Below are positions 27,323-36,354 of a DNA stretch of 64,000 nucleotides, piece by piece. The position numbers and the translations under genes are program-made. The DNA lies in NCBI RefSeq assembly GCF_003001935.1, contig NZ_PVNG01000019.1:186001-250000 (forward strand), written 5' to 3'. The notes under the pieces were generated by a model, which saw only the letters and a list, made by a program, of their open reading frames with translations, did not search any database and was not told where the DNA came from. How positions within the stretch are numbered: position 1 is the first letter of the stretch; every line of letters starts with the position of its first letter. Source of the stretch: Nonomuraea fuscirosea (lineage in GTDB: Bacteria; Actinomycetota; Actinomycetes; Streptosporangiales; Streptosporangiaceae).

Positions 27323-30300
27323 ATGCTGCGTGGCTTAAGCCGGGTGAGGCGAGGGACGGTGATGGCCGCCTCGGCGGTGATGGCGGCCTCGGCGCTCGCG
27401 GTTCCCGGCGCGCACGCCGCCACCGCACCGGCCGCGACCGCATCCGCCGTGAACACCGCCGCCCTGAACACCACCGCCCTGAACGCCACCGCCGTGACCG
27501 CCACGGCCGCACCGCCCGGGGCGTTCACGCCCGCGCCGGCGAGTGACGAGATCACGCTGATCACCGGTGACCAGGTCCAGGTGCGCGCGCTCGACGGCGA
27601 GCACAGGACCGTCACGGTCACGCCCGCGCCCCGCGCGGACGGCTCGGTGCCGACGTTCCAGGTGCTGGAGTCGGAGCGCGGGGTGACCGTCATCCCGGAC
27701 GACGTCGCCACGCTCGTCCCAGGACGGCTGGACGCCGAGCTGTTCAACGTGACCGCCCTGGCCGAGCAGGCCTACGGCGCCGACATCCCGCTGATCCTCA
27801 CCTACCCGCCCAACGCGACCAAGGCCGCGATCCCGGCGGCCAAGCAGGTCCGCGCGCTGGAGAGCATCGGCGGCGCGGGCGTGTCGGTGGCCGCGGCGGA
27901 CGCGGGCGCGTTCGGGGCGGAGCTGGCCAAGCTGGCCTCGCCGTCGCCGCAGGCCCGCGCGGCGGGACCGCTGGCCGGCGTGACGAAGATCTGGCTCGAC
28001 CGCAAGGTGGAGCCGGTGCTGAAGGACAGCGTGCCGCAGATCGGCGCGCCCGAGGCGTGGGCCGCCGGGTACGACGGCACCGGCACCACCGTGGCCGTGC
28101 TCGACACCGGCGTGGACGCCGCCCACCCCGACCTGGCCGGCAAGGTCGCCGACCAGCGCGACTTCACCGGCGAGAACGCGGCCGGCGACCCGCACGGCCA
28201 CGGCACCCACGTGGCCGCCACGATCGCGGGCACCGGCGCGAGCACCGACGCCGGGGGCGGCAAGGGCGTGGCGCCCGGCGCCAAGGTGCTCAACGGCCGC
28301 GTGCTGGCCGCCGACGGCTACGGCCAGCTCTCGTGGATCATCGACGGCATGGAGTGGGCGGCCGGCGAGAAGCGCGCCGAGGTCGTCAACATGAGCCTGG
28401 GCAGCGCCGAGGCGGGCGGCCCGCTCACCGACGCCGTCTCCGCCCTCACCCGCCAGTACGGGACGCTGTTCGTGGTCGCCGCGGGCAACGACGGCTGCGA
28501 TTCGTGCGTGGGCACCCCCGGCGACGCCCCCGAGGCGCTGACCGTCGGCGCGGTGGACAAGCAGGACAAGCTCGCCGACTTCTCCAGCAAGGGCCCGATC
28601 ATCGCCGACGGGGCCGTCAAGCCCGACGTCACCGCCCCCGGCGTGGACATCTCCGCCGCCAGGACGGGCGGCGGGCTCGCCACGATGTCCGGCACCTCCA
28701 TGGCCACCCCGCACGTCGCGGGGGCTGCGGCGCTGCTGCGCCAGGCCCGCCCCGGGATCACCGGCGGCGAGCTGAAGTCCCTGCTCATGGCCTCCGCCCA
28801 GCCGGGCGCCGGCATCCCGGTGGACGCGCAGGGCGCGGGCCGCGTCGACGTCTCCGCCGCGCTCAAGAGCACGGTCGTGGCGTCGGCCGGGTCGCTCAAC
28901 TTCGGCCGCCTCACCAAGGGCGAGGAGAAGACCCTCACCGTCGGCTACCACAACCTCGGCCAGGCGCCCGCCGCGCTGAAGCTGTCCAGCGGCGCGGCGT
29001 TCAGCGTCGAACCGGCCGAGCTCACCGTCCCCGCCGGCGGCACAGCCGAGGCCAAGGTCACCGTCAAGGCCGACACCACCGGATCGCTGCGCCAGGAGCT
29101 CACCGCGTCCGGCGTGCGCACGCTGCTGACGGCGAACGTCGAGGACAAGCGGGTCGAACTGCGCGTCCGCGGCATCGCCAGAGACGGCCGCACCGCCCGC
29201 GGCGGCTTCACCGTGCTGAACCTGGACGAGGGCACGCTGGTCGGACGGGTCCTGCCCGGCTCACCCGAGCAGCCCTGCACCGACGCCAAGTACGGCTCGG
29301 GCACCTGCCTGCTGGTCAAGCCCGGCACCTACTCCGTGCTCGGCCACGTCTTCACGATGCCCGCCACCCAGGACAGCACCGAGACCGGCAAGCCGCTCAA
29401 CGAGAGCCTCCTCGGCGACCCGGAGATGAAGATCACCGAGAACACCGAGGTCGTGCTGGACGCCCGCAAGGCGGTCGAGGTGAAGATCGAGACGCCCGAC
29501 CACAAGACCAAGCGGAACACCGGCGCCGCCGCGGCCCTCCAGTGGTACCGCGCCGGCGAGCAGGGCACCGCGCTGCGCGGCGGCACCACGATCACCCCCG
29601 GCGGGCAGATCGAGGAGCGCCTGTTCGTCCAGCCCACGCGGAAGGTGACCAAGGGCACGTTCGTGGTCTCCACCCGCTGGCGGCTCAAGGCCCCCGAGAT
29701 CACGCTGACCACCCTCGGGCTGAAGCTGGACCCCCAGTACGTCGACCCGGTCCAGTTCAGCGACTTCTCCACCGAGTACCCGCGCCTCGACGGCACCAGG
29801 CTGCTGCTCGCCGTGGACGCCGGGCGCGGCTCGGAGAGCGAGATCAGGTCCCGTAACCTGCGCGGCAAGCTGGCCGTCATCCGCCGCACCGACGGCGTGC
29901 CCGTCTCCACCCAGTCCAACGCCGCCGCCGCGGCCGGGGCGGCGATGGTCGCGGTCTACAGCGACAGGCCGGGCGCCGACGTCACCACGGGCGGCAACAA
30001 GGTCAAGCTGAGCGTGCCGACCGTGCGGCTGACCCACGAGGAAGGACTGAAGCTGGTCGAACGGCTGCGCCGCCTGCCCGTGCCGATCGTGGCCAAGGGC
30101 ATCTCGGCCAGCCCGTACGTCTACGACCTCTACCTGCGTGAGCAGGGCCGGGTCCGCGACTCGCTGAAGTACGTGGTCCGCGCGAAGTCGCTGGCCAGGA
30201 TCGAGACCGGCTTCCACAGCCAGCTCGCCGACGACGTGACGGTCAACGAGGCCCGCTACGTCTTCGAGCCGTGGGACAACCTGTCGATCTCGACGAACCA

Positions 30301-31153
30301 TCCCATGCCCAAGACGCCGCGGACTCGTACGGACTACATCACTCCCGACCCCGACCTGCGGTGGAGCACCTCGGCGGGCACGCCGGAGCGGCACTACAAC
30401 ACCATGTGGCCGCACCCCGACACGGCCCGGGTGTCCCTGTCGTCGCCGGAGTTCCGGCCGTACAAGGCAGGAGAGCGGGCCGAGCAGACCGTGCTCAAGC
30501 AGCCGCTGCTGCCCGGCATCAATCCGCGCAACCCGCTGCGCAGGGACGGCGACGAGCTGTTCGTCTCGATGCAGGGCTTCGTGGACGCCCAGGGCAACTA
30601 CGGCGAGGCCTACACCAGCGACTTCGAGCAGGGGCTGAAGACCGACTTCCGGCTCTACCAGGGCGACGCGCTGCTGTGGCAGACGAACTACCTGCCGAAG
30701 GGGTCGGGGACGCTGCCGGCGGAGAAGGGCACGTACCGGATCGAGTACGACGTGGCCAACGAGGCCGGCTGGGCGAAGCTGTCCAAGCGGACCCGCAGCG
30801 TGTGGACGTTCGACTCCGAGCGGGCGGCTGAACCGGCCGTGATCCCGCTGCTGACGGCCACGTTCGACGCGCCGGTGGACCTGAAGAACCAGGCCAGGTC
30901 GCGCAAGCTCGGCCTGTCCCTGCGCCACCAGGAGGGCGCGGAGCAGAGCGCGATCAAGGACGTCGCGCTGGAGGTGTCGTACGACGACGGCGCCACCTGG
31001 AAGCCGGCCCGGCTGCGGGCCAAGGGCCAGCGGGCCTACGAGACCACGCTCGACCGCTCGCCGTCCGGGTTCGTCTCGCTGCGGCTGAACGCCTCCGACG
31101 TCAAGGGGCACACGCTGGCGACGGAGGTGATCCGCGCCTACGCCATGCGCTGA
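27323..31153 (+). CDS. Secreted subtilisin-like serine protease (S8)
   Basis: 1276-residue exported peptidase. It starts at ATG 27323 with GGGAGG seven bases upstream; the earlier ATG at 27284 has none. A signal peptide (VMAASALAVPGAHAATA) is followed by an Ala/Thr-rich low-complexity stretch with NTAALNTTALNAT repeats and a propeptide. The S8 domain has Asp about 259 (VAVLDTGVDAAHPDL), His about 293 (GHGTHVAATIAG) and Ser about 459 (SGTSMATPHVAG). The C-terminal 700 residues contain beta-sandwich sequence (SLNFGRLTKGEEKTLTVGYH) and a protease-associated-like segment (LAVIRRTDGV...AAMVAVYSD). A terminator follows directly. It is large for the family but has a complete triad. Confidence 0.94.
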   Translation: MLRGLSRVRRGTVMAASAVMAASALAVPGAHAATAPAATASAVNTAALNTTALNATAVTATAAPPGAFTPAPASDEITLITGDQVQVRALDGEHRTVTVTPAPRADGSVPTFQVLESERGVTVIPDDVATLVPGRLDAELFNVTALAEQAYGADIPLILTYPPNATKAAIPAAKQVRALESIGGAGVSVAAADAGAFGAELAKLASPSPQARAAGPLAGVTKIWLDRKVEPVLKDSVPQIGAPEAWAAGYDGTGTTVAVLDTGVDAAHPDLAGKVADQRDFTGENAAGDPHGHGTHVAATIAGTGASTDAGGGKGVAPGAKVLNGRVLAADGYGQLSWIIDGMEWAAGEKRAEVVNMSLGSAEAGGPLTDAVSALTRQYGTLFVVAAGNDGCDSCVGTPGDAPEALTVGAVDKQDKLADFSSKGPIIADGAVKPDVTAPGVDISAARTGGGLATMSGTSMATPHVAGAAALLRQARPGITGGELKSLLMASAQPGAGIPVDAQGAGRVDVSAALKSTVVASAGSLNFGRLTKGEEKTLTVGYHNLGQAPAALKLSSGAAFSVEPAELTVPAGGTAEAKVTVKADTTGSLRQELTASGVRTLLTANVEDKRVELRVRGIARDGRTARGGFTVLNLDEGTLVGRVLPGSPEQPCTDAKYGSGTCLLVKPGTYSVLGHVFTMPATQDSTETGKPLNESLLGDPEMKITENTEVVLDARKAVEVKIETPDHKTKRNTGAAAALQWYRAGEQGTALRGGTTITPGGQIEERLFVQPTRKVTKGTFVVSTRWRLKAPEITLTTLGLKLDPQYVDPVQFSDFSTEYPRLDGTRLLLAVDAGRGSESEIRSRNLRGKLAVIRRTDGVPVSTQSNAAAAAGAAMVAVYSDRPGADVTTGGNKVKLSVPTVRLTHEEGLKLVERLRRLPVPIVAKGISASPYVYDLYLREQGRVRDSLKYVVRAKSLARIETGFHSQLADDVTVNEARYVFEPWDNLSISTNHPMPKTPRTRTDYITPDPDLRWSTSAGTPERHYNTMWPHPDTARVSLSSPEFRPYKAGERAEQTVLKQPLLPGINPRNPLRRDGDELFVSMQGFVDAQGNYGEAYTSDFEQGLKTDFRLYQGDALLWQTNYLPKGSGTLPAEKGTYRIEYDVANEAGWAKLSKRTRSVWTFDSERAAEPAVIPLLTATFDAPVDLKNQARSRKLGLSLRHQEGAEQSAIKDVALEVSYDDGATWKPARLRAKGQRAYETTLDRSPSGFVSLRLNASDVKGHTLATEVIRAYAMR

Positions 31154-31166
31154 CCTGCTCGAAACC

Positions 31167-31199
31167 TCCGGGGGAGTGCCGTGCGCGGCCTCCCCCGGA
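31167..31199. terminator. Hairpin between the protease gene and the ATPase operon
   Basis: Perfect 10-bp arms TCCGGGGGAG and CTCCCCCGGA with a 13-nt loop, flanked by GAAACC and AAGGGTTTTC. It lies between converging stops at 31153 and 31207 and can terminate both. Confidence 0.85.
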
Positions 31200-31206
31200 A
31201 GGGTTT

Positions 31207-34200
31207 TCAGGCCCGGCTCTTCTCGATGACCTCCTCCGTCGTCAGCGGCGATCGGGGATGCCTGGTCAGACACATGGGGATCCGCGTCTTGACCGGGGCG
31301 GCCCCCTCCGTCGCCACGTAGAACTCGCCCGAGCTCAGCCGCGAGACGTCCGGCACGTCGCCGCCCTTCGACCGGGCCATCTCCCTGGCGGCGGAGATCT
31401 GGATCGGGGCGTTCAGCAGGCCGAAGAACTGCGTGGCCGAGTTGCCGGGAATGTGGTTGTGCAGCCCCTTCGGCGCCTGGGTGGCGAAGACCAGGCCGAG
31501 GCCGTACTTGCGGGCCTGGGAGGCGAGCAGCACCGTGCTGCGGGTGGAGGCCGCGGCCCCCGTCGCCGGCGCGAACGTCTGCGCCTCGTCCATGACCAGC
31601 AGCGCGCCCAGCGGCCGGTCCTGCGCCGGATGCCGCTTGAACCAGACGAACAGCTCCATCTGCAACTGGCTCACGAAGCTCTGCCGCTGCTCCGGCGAGG
31701 GCAGCCCGACCAGGCTGATCACCGACACCCGCGTCCGCTTGCCCTCCGGCGGGGTCACCAGCAGCGCCGGATCGACCGGGGTGCCGGCGCCGCCGAACAG
31801 CGGATCGTTGTCCATCGCGGCGGTCAGCGACTGGGCCAGACCGGCCGCGATGCGCTGGGCGTCGGCCAGCTCGCTCACGCCGTCGGGCAGGTCGGCCAGC
31901 AGCGCCGCGAACCCATTGAGGCTCGTCGCGCCGCGCAGCCCGTAGTACGCCAGCGCCCTGCGCAGCACCGCCTGGCCGAGCTGCGCCTTGTTCGTGTTCG
32001 CGTCGAGCCTGATGCGCGGCGCGATGAACGCGACCGCGGCCTCCACCGCCTCGGCGAACTCGTCCGGATCGCCGGCCAGACCGGCGAAGTCCGGCAGCGG
32101 CTGGAAGCTCAGCGGGCGGCCGCCCGCCCGGCCCGGCGTCCAGACCACCACGTCCGTGCCCGCCAGGTACTCCTCCGCCCGGCGCGCGTCGCCCTCCTCC
32201 CAGGACGGCGGCGGCTCGGGCCAGCGCTCGCCCAGCCTGGCCAGGTCGTTGTTCGGATCGAGCACGATGGCGGGGACGCCCGACAGCGCGCACTCCTCGA
32301 CCAGGCGGCGGATCAGCACGGTCTTGCCCGAGCCCGATCCGGCGAAGATCGTGACGTGCTTCCTGAGCGCCTCCAGCGCCACACTCACGGGCGAGCCATC
32401 CGCCATCCGCCGCCCGAGCGCCAGGTACGGCACCCGCGTCCCGGACGCTCCCGCGTCCCGGTGATGCGTGCTCGCCTGCGCCGGACGGGGTTCGCGGACG
32501 GGAACGCTCCAGGCGTCGGTCAGGGCCTCGGTGAGGAACGAGACCGAGGCCGTCGGCCGCCGCCGCGCCAGCCAGCCCGCCAGGTGCGGCGGGTTCTCGG
32601 CGAGCAGCGACCTGAGCGCGCCCAGCACCCGGAGATCGTCCTCGCCCACCCGCAGGGTCCGGCCGCCGGCTTGCTCGAACGCCGCGATGGCCGCCCGCGT
32701 CGCCGCCCCCTTGGACCACGGCGCGTTGCGCAGCAGGAACAGCCGCCGCTTCGGCACCTCCGCGTCCAGGCCGGCCGCCACGGAGGCCTTGCGGATGCGG
32801 TTCAGCGCCGCGTTGCCGTGCCCGGCGGTGACCGCGCGGAAGGCCCAGTGGACCTCGTCCTCGCTCGTCTCGTCCAGGGTCCGGCGCAGCCGCGCGTGCA
32901 GGGGCGGCTTGGGGCTCGGCGGCGGGTCCACGCTGAACGCCACCCCAGGCCCGCCCTGCTCGGCGATCCAGGCCGACAGCCCGGCCGCCAGCAGCGCGGG
33001 CATCATGGCGTCCTCGCTCACCTGGTCGATCCGCGGCGCGGGGACGCTGTCGCGCAGCTCCGCGAACCGGGCGTCCAGGGCGCGCAGGTCGTCGGGGGGA
33101 ACGCCGGGCGTCGCGGACGGGGCCGGAGGGCCGTCCTGGGCCGCCGGCGTGGCGGTGAACGCGGTCAGCTCCCGTACCTCGTCGTCCGCCAGGCACGCGC
33201 GGACGTGCCGGTCGATCGCGATGAGGAGCTGGCGCGGGGTGAAACCGGGCGCCCGGGCGAACGCCTCCGGCCGCACCGGCCAGGTGGGATAGGGCGGCTT
33301 GATCCCGGCCTCGCCGTACTGCACCTCGAACCGCCGGGCGACCAGGGCCCTCGCGGTCTCGGCGTCCGGGATGGTCATGAGCTGGACCGCCTGCCTGAAC
33401 CGATCCCGCACGGTGTCCACCGCCACGTCCTCGACCAGCGCCCAGGTCGCCGGGATGCAGGTCACCACGGTCAGCGTCCTGCGGGTGACCTCGCGCAGCG
33501 CCATCAGCCCGCCCGCGATGCGTTCGATCATCGCCGTCTCGCCCGGGTCGCGGGCGGCGCCCCTGGTCGGCGTGGAGGACTGGGCGACCAGGGGGTCGAT
33601 CTGGTCCACCGCGATGATCGTCGGGCCGGTGAGCGCCATCAGGCGGGAGACGTCCCTGACGATCTCCTGCGGCGTCCTGCCGACCTGCCGGATGCCCCAC
33701 AGGGCCCGCTCACCGGCCTCGCCCTCGGGCGCGGACGACAGGAACGCCTCACCCAGGTCCTGCAGGCCCAGGTCGTCGCCGGCCAGCAGCACCAGCGCCC
33801 GCGCCGTGTCCTGGCACTCCCGTCCGGCCCGCGGATCCAGGCGGCGCAGCGCCGTCACGAACAGGTCCAGCTCCTCCCGGGTGACGGCCCGCCTGCCGGT
33901 GATCGCGCGCCTGGACATCCGCGACAGCCCGGCCATCGAGGCCAGGCGGTCGAGCAGCACCGCGAGCTGGACCTGCCCGTCCTCCCTGCGGCGCGACAGG
34001 CTGTCCAGGATGGACACCACGGTGCTCTCCCAGAAGCCCTTGGCGTCCAGCAGGCCCACCAGGACGAAGTAGCCGCCCTGCTGTTGCGCCTGCTCGCGTA
34101 CCCAGCCGAGCAGGTGCGTCTTGCCGGTGCCGCGCTGGCCCTGGACGACCACGCCGATGGGGCTGGCGTCAGGACGGCCCGCCGCCTCGGCCAGGCCGTC

Positions 34201-34326
34201 GAGGACGATCCGGGTGGACGCGCCGTGCAGCCCCTCCACGTGGTAGTCCGAGCGGTGCCACACGTCGTCGGCGCTCTCGGTGTAGTTGAAGCTCAGCGCG
34301 GCGAGATCCTGCACGCCGCCGGTCAT
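31207..34326 (-). CDS. Dual P-loop ATPase: N-terminal AAA plus C-terminal HerA-like domain
   Basis: 1039-residue cytoplasmic protein. The N-terminal AAA/STAND-type domain has Walker A GQRGTGKT (63-70) and Walker B TIIAVDQIDPLV. It is followed by a middle region and a HerA/DUF87-type C-terminal ATPase with Walker A FAGSGSGKTVLIRRLVEE (about 660), DPNNDLARLGERWP, Walker B LLVMDEAQTFAP (about 910) and the sensor-like ASQARKYGLGLVFATQAPKG. HerA proteins are hexameric DNA translocases that work with nucleases. It starts at ATG 34326, overlapping the preceding gene by 4 bases; the frame beyond is antisense-like. Third gene of a DUF559 nuclease/winged-helix/ATPase operon. The precise role is unknown; a DNA-processing or defence motor is the best inference. 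Confidence 0.85.
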   Translation of the reverse strand: MTGGVQDLAALSFNYTESADDVWHRSDYHVEGLHGASTRIVLDGLAEAAGRPDASPIGVVVQGQRGTGKTHLLGWVREQAQQQGGYFVLVGLLDAKGFWESTVVSILDSLSRRREDGQVQLAVLLDRLASMAGLSRMSRRAITGRRAVTREELDLFVTALRRLDPRAGRECQDTARALVLLAGDDLGLQDLGEAFLSSAPEGEAGERALWGIRQVGRTPQEIVRDVSRLMALTGPTIIAVDQIDPLVAQSSTPTRGAARDPGETAMIERIAGGLMALREVTRRTLTVVTCIPATWALVEDVAVDTVRDRFRQAVQLMTIPDAETARALVARRFEVQYGEAGIKPPYPTWPVRPEAFARAPGFTPRQLLIAIDRHVRACLADDEVRELTAFTATPAAQDGPPAPSATPGVPPDDLRALDARFAELRDSVPAPRIDQVSEDAMMPALLAAGLSAWIAEQGGPGVAFSVDPPPSPKPPLHARLRRTLDETSEDEVHWAFRAVTAGHGNAALNRIRKASVAAGLDAEVPKRRLFLLRNAPWSKGAATRAAIAAFEQAGGRTLRVGEDDLRVLGALRSLLAENPPHLAGWLARRRPTASVSFLTEALTDAWSVPVREPRPAQASTHHRDAGASGTRVPYLALGRRMADGSPVSVALEALRKHVTIFAGSGSGKTVLIRRLVEECALSGVPAIVLDPNNDLARLGERWPEPPPSWEEGDARRAEEYLAGTDVVVWTPGRAGGRPLSFQPLPDFAGLAGDPDEFAEAVEAAVAFIAPRIRLDANTNKAQLGQAVLRRALAYYGLRGATSLNGFAALLADLPDGVSELADAQRIAAGLAQSLTAAMDNDPLFGGAGTPVDPALLVTPPEGKRTRVSVISLVGLPSPEQRQSFVSQLQMELFVWFKRHPAQDRPLGALLVMDEAQTFAPATGAAASTRSTVLLASQARKYGLGLVFATQAPKGLHNHIPGNSATQFFGLLNAPIQISAAREMARSKGGDVPDVSRLSSGEFYVATEGAAPVKTRIPMCLTRHPRSPLTTEEVIEKSRA

Positions 34327-34970
34327 GGCCTGCCGATCCAGAGCAGGTGCTTGTGCTGCTCGCCGATGAGCACGGCCGCCGCGCGGTCCTCCTCCGTGAG
34401 CGTCTTCTGGTTCGACTCGGGGACGAGGTTGACGTCGGGCAGCCGCTCCATCCGGACGAGCGTCTCGTCCACGGCGGCCCTGGGCGCGTCGGCCAGCAGC
34501 GCGCGCAGGTCGGTGAGGCTGACCCACGCGCCGGGGCGCGCGGCCAGTCCGACGTAGGCGCGGCGGATGCGGGACTCCAGGTCGCCCGGCGGCTCCGCTC
34601 CTTCTTCCTCCTCGTCGCCGGGGTAGAAGACGTCGGCCAGGCTCTGGTTGCTGCGTTCCAGGTAGCGCGGCAGCCAGTCCAGCAGGGCGCGGGCGATCGC
34701 GCCCGAGGACCCCGTCTGCGGCGGGACCGCGCCCGCCCGCAGATCCTCGGCCAGGCGCGCCCAGCCTTCGTCCGTCAGCACGTGCAGGTACGCCCCCCGG
34801 CCCGGCCGCCGGCTCTCCACCAGCTTCAGCTCGTTGAGCCGCCGCCGCCGCTCGCCGTCGATCGTCAGCCTGTGCCGCTGTTTCAGCTCGCTGTTGGAGA
34901 CCTCCCCGGCCTCGACGGCCAGCACCAGCAGTGCGGCGAAGTCGGGAAGCGACAGCCCGTTGTGCGGCAT
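34323..34970 (-). CDS. Winged-helix-like protein linking nuclease and ATPase genes
   Basis: 215-residue protein of no family I recognise with certainty. Residues about 8-75 (SLPDFAALLVLAVEAGEVSN, then RRRRLNELKLVESRRPGRGA) look like a winged helix with a charged wing. An acidic linker (YPGDEEEEGAEPPGD) leads to a second helical domain (about 140-205, WVSLTDLRALLADAPRAAVD, then NQKTLTEEDRAAAVLIGEQ). This has the shape of a DNA- or partner-binding adaptor. It begins three bases after the upstream gene's stop and overlaps the ATPase gene by four, so the three are made together. Confidence 0.75.
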   Translation of the reverse strand: MPHNGLSLPDFAALLVLAVEAGEVSNSELKQRHRLTIDGERRRRLNELKLVESRRPGRGAYLHVLTDEGWARLAEDLRAGAVPPQTGSSGAIARALLDWLPRYLERSNQSLADVFYPGDEEEEGAEPPGDLESRIRRAYVGLAARPGAWVSLTDLRALLADAPRAAVDETLVRMERLPDVNLVPESNQKTLTEEDRAAAVLIGEQHKHLLWIGRP

Positions 34971-34973
34971 GTG

Positions 34974-36233
34974 TCATCCTTCCGTTCCGCGGCGGCCGCG
35001 CAGGAACTGCGCGATCCGGCGGAGCACGGTCTCGATGTCGGTCAGTACCTGAACATCGAGAAAGCGCAGCACGGCGTAACCGTCGATCTGAAGCAGCACG
35101 TCCCGCTCCCGGTCGGCGGCGAACTTGGCGGCGCCCCTGTGGTCGGGGCCGTCGATCTCCACCACGCAGCGCTCCCGCTCCCACAGCAGGTCCAGCCGGA
35201 TCGGGGCGGCCAGCGGATGCGGCAGGTACGTCTGGTTCCAGGCCCGCCCCGACGCCCACGCGCACCGCGCCAGCGCCGCCTCCAGCGCCAGCTCAGCGGC
35301 ACTCCCGGGATGCGGCCGCCCGGCGATCGCGGGATACCCCAGCCGACCCCCATCGGCTTGCGCCCCGCTCGTCCGCGCCCCGCTCGTCCGCGCCCCGCTC
35401 GTCCGCGCCCCGCTCGTCCGCGCCCCGCTCGTCCGCGCCCCGCTCGTCCGCGCCCCGCTCGTCCGCGCCCCGCTCGTCCGCGCCCCGCTCGTCCGCGCCC
35501 CGCTCGTCCGCGCCCCGCTCGTCCGCGCCCCGCTCGTCCGCGCCTCGCCGGGCGCGCCGGGCCCGGCGGCTGGGGCGCCGGAGGGCGGTGACCGGGCCGC
35601 CGGAGCGCCGGTCCCAGCGGGCCCGGTGGTGAGGCGCGGTCGTACGGCCGGGACCCGGTCGACGGCGTCCAGGGGCGCGCCCGTCAGCCACACGCCCGCC
35701 TTCGCCCGCTGGGCCAGCCACTCGCACCCCGCCACGAACACCTCCTGCGCGCCGGCCCCGAGCCCGTCGGGGACGTGCACCAGGACGGCGGCCGCGCTCC
35801 TGCCGTAGCTGCCGGCCAGCACCCTGGCCAGCCCCGCCGCCCGCACCTCCGGTGGGAACCCGCTGGGCCCGCCCGCCAGGGCCCGCTCGGCCAGCTCGGC
35901 CAGGAACGGGCCGTAGTGCTCGCCGCTGGACGCCCTGCGCAGCGCCAGCGACCGCACGGCACGCAGCCCGGCGCCACCGGGGCCGTCGATGCCGGCCGCT
36001 CCGGGCAGCCAGGCGGGGAACAGCGCCAGCGCCGCCGCGTCCAGCTCACGCAGGACGGACGCGACCAGACCGGCCACGGTACGGGCGTCGTCCAGCAGTT
36101 CGGCGAGCCCGGGCCGGTAGGTGAGGATGGCCGGCGCCCCCGGCGGCAGCGGGTCGAGGCTCAGGGCCACGGCGTCGGCGTCCACGTCGAGCCGCACCAC
36201 CCGGCCGACCGGCAGATCGGACCACACCCGCAC
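34974..36233 (-). CDS. DUF559-type PD-(D/E)XK nuclease with a 12-fold pentapeptide linker
   Basis: About 419 residues. The N-terminal about 225 residues (VVRLDVDADAVALSLDPLP through AAAVLVHVPDGLGAGAQEVF) have an alpha/beta feel without a P-loop and are unassigned. Residues about 232-291 are TSGAR repeated 12 times, encoded by perfect 15-bp repeats. Residues about 305-419 form a DUF559/Vsr-like endonuclease domain: PIRLDLLWERERCVVEIDGP with HRGAAKFAADRERDVLLQID and a GYAVLRFLDVQV strand. The start is taken as GTG 36233 ahead of MRVWSDLPVGRVVRLDVD; an in-frame ATG/GTG near 36329 is possible. First gene of the operon. Confidence 0.78.
   Translation of the reverse strand: MRVWSDLPVGRVVRLDVDADAVALSLDPLPPGAPAILTYRPGLAELLDDARTVAGLVASVLRELDAAALALFPAWLPGAAGIDGPGGAGLRAVRSLALRRASSGEHYGPFLAELAERALAGGPSGFPPEVRAAGLARVLAGSYGRSAAAVLVHVPDGLGAGAQEVFVAGCEWLAQRAKAGVWLTGAPLDAVDRVPAVRPRLTTGPAGTGAPAARSPPSGAPAAGPGAPGEARTSGARTSGARTSGARTSGARTSGARTSGARTSGARTSGARTSGARTSGARTSGARTSGAQADGGRLGYPAIAGRPHPGSAAELALEAALARCAWASGRAWNQTYLPHPLAAPIRLDLLWERERCVVEIDGPDHRGAAKFAADRERDVLLQIDGYAVLRFLDVQVLTDIETVLRRIAQFLRGRRGTEG
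35361..35540. repeat. Twelve perfect 15-bp repeats inside the nuclease gene
   Basis: CGCCCCGCTCGTCCG is repeated 12 times without a single change; degenerate sequence follows. The repeat keeps the reading frame (five codons), so copy number can change without frameshift. It would give a flexible linker of variable length. Confidence 0.97.
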
Positions 36234-36354
36234 GACACCACCGCCCCTGCTGATTCGGCTTCCGTGACGGTGTATACCGCCTGCCCGACGTTCAGCCCAG
36301 CGGGGGAGCGGGAGTCGTCCGGCGGTCACCTCAGCGAGGAAGCCGGCGCAGGCG

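Noticed and set aside
31258-34557. 1099-codon plus-strand frame opposite the ATPase gene
   Set aside because: Arg/Gly/His-rich translation with no motif; the minus strand has two clear P-loop domains.
35361-35540. CRISPR-like array
   Set aside because: The 15-bp units are directly adjacent with no spacers, and they continue the reading frame of the nuclease gene; no cas genes are present.
34347-35591. Plus-strand frame with an Arg-Pro-Ala repeat over the pentapeptide array
   Set aside because: Antisense product of the 15-bp repeats; the minus-strand frame carries the DUF559 motif and operon context.
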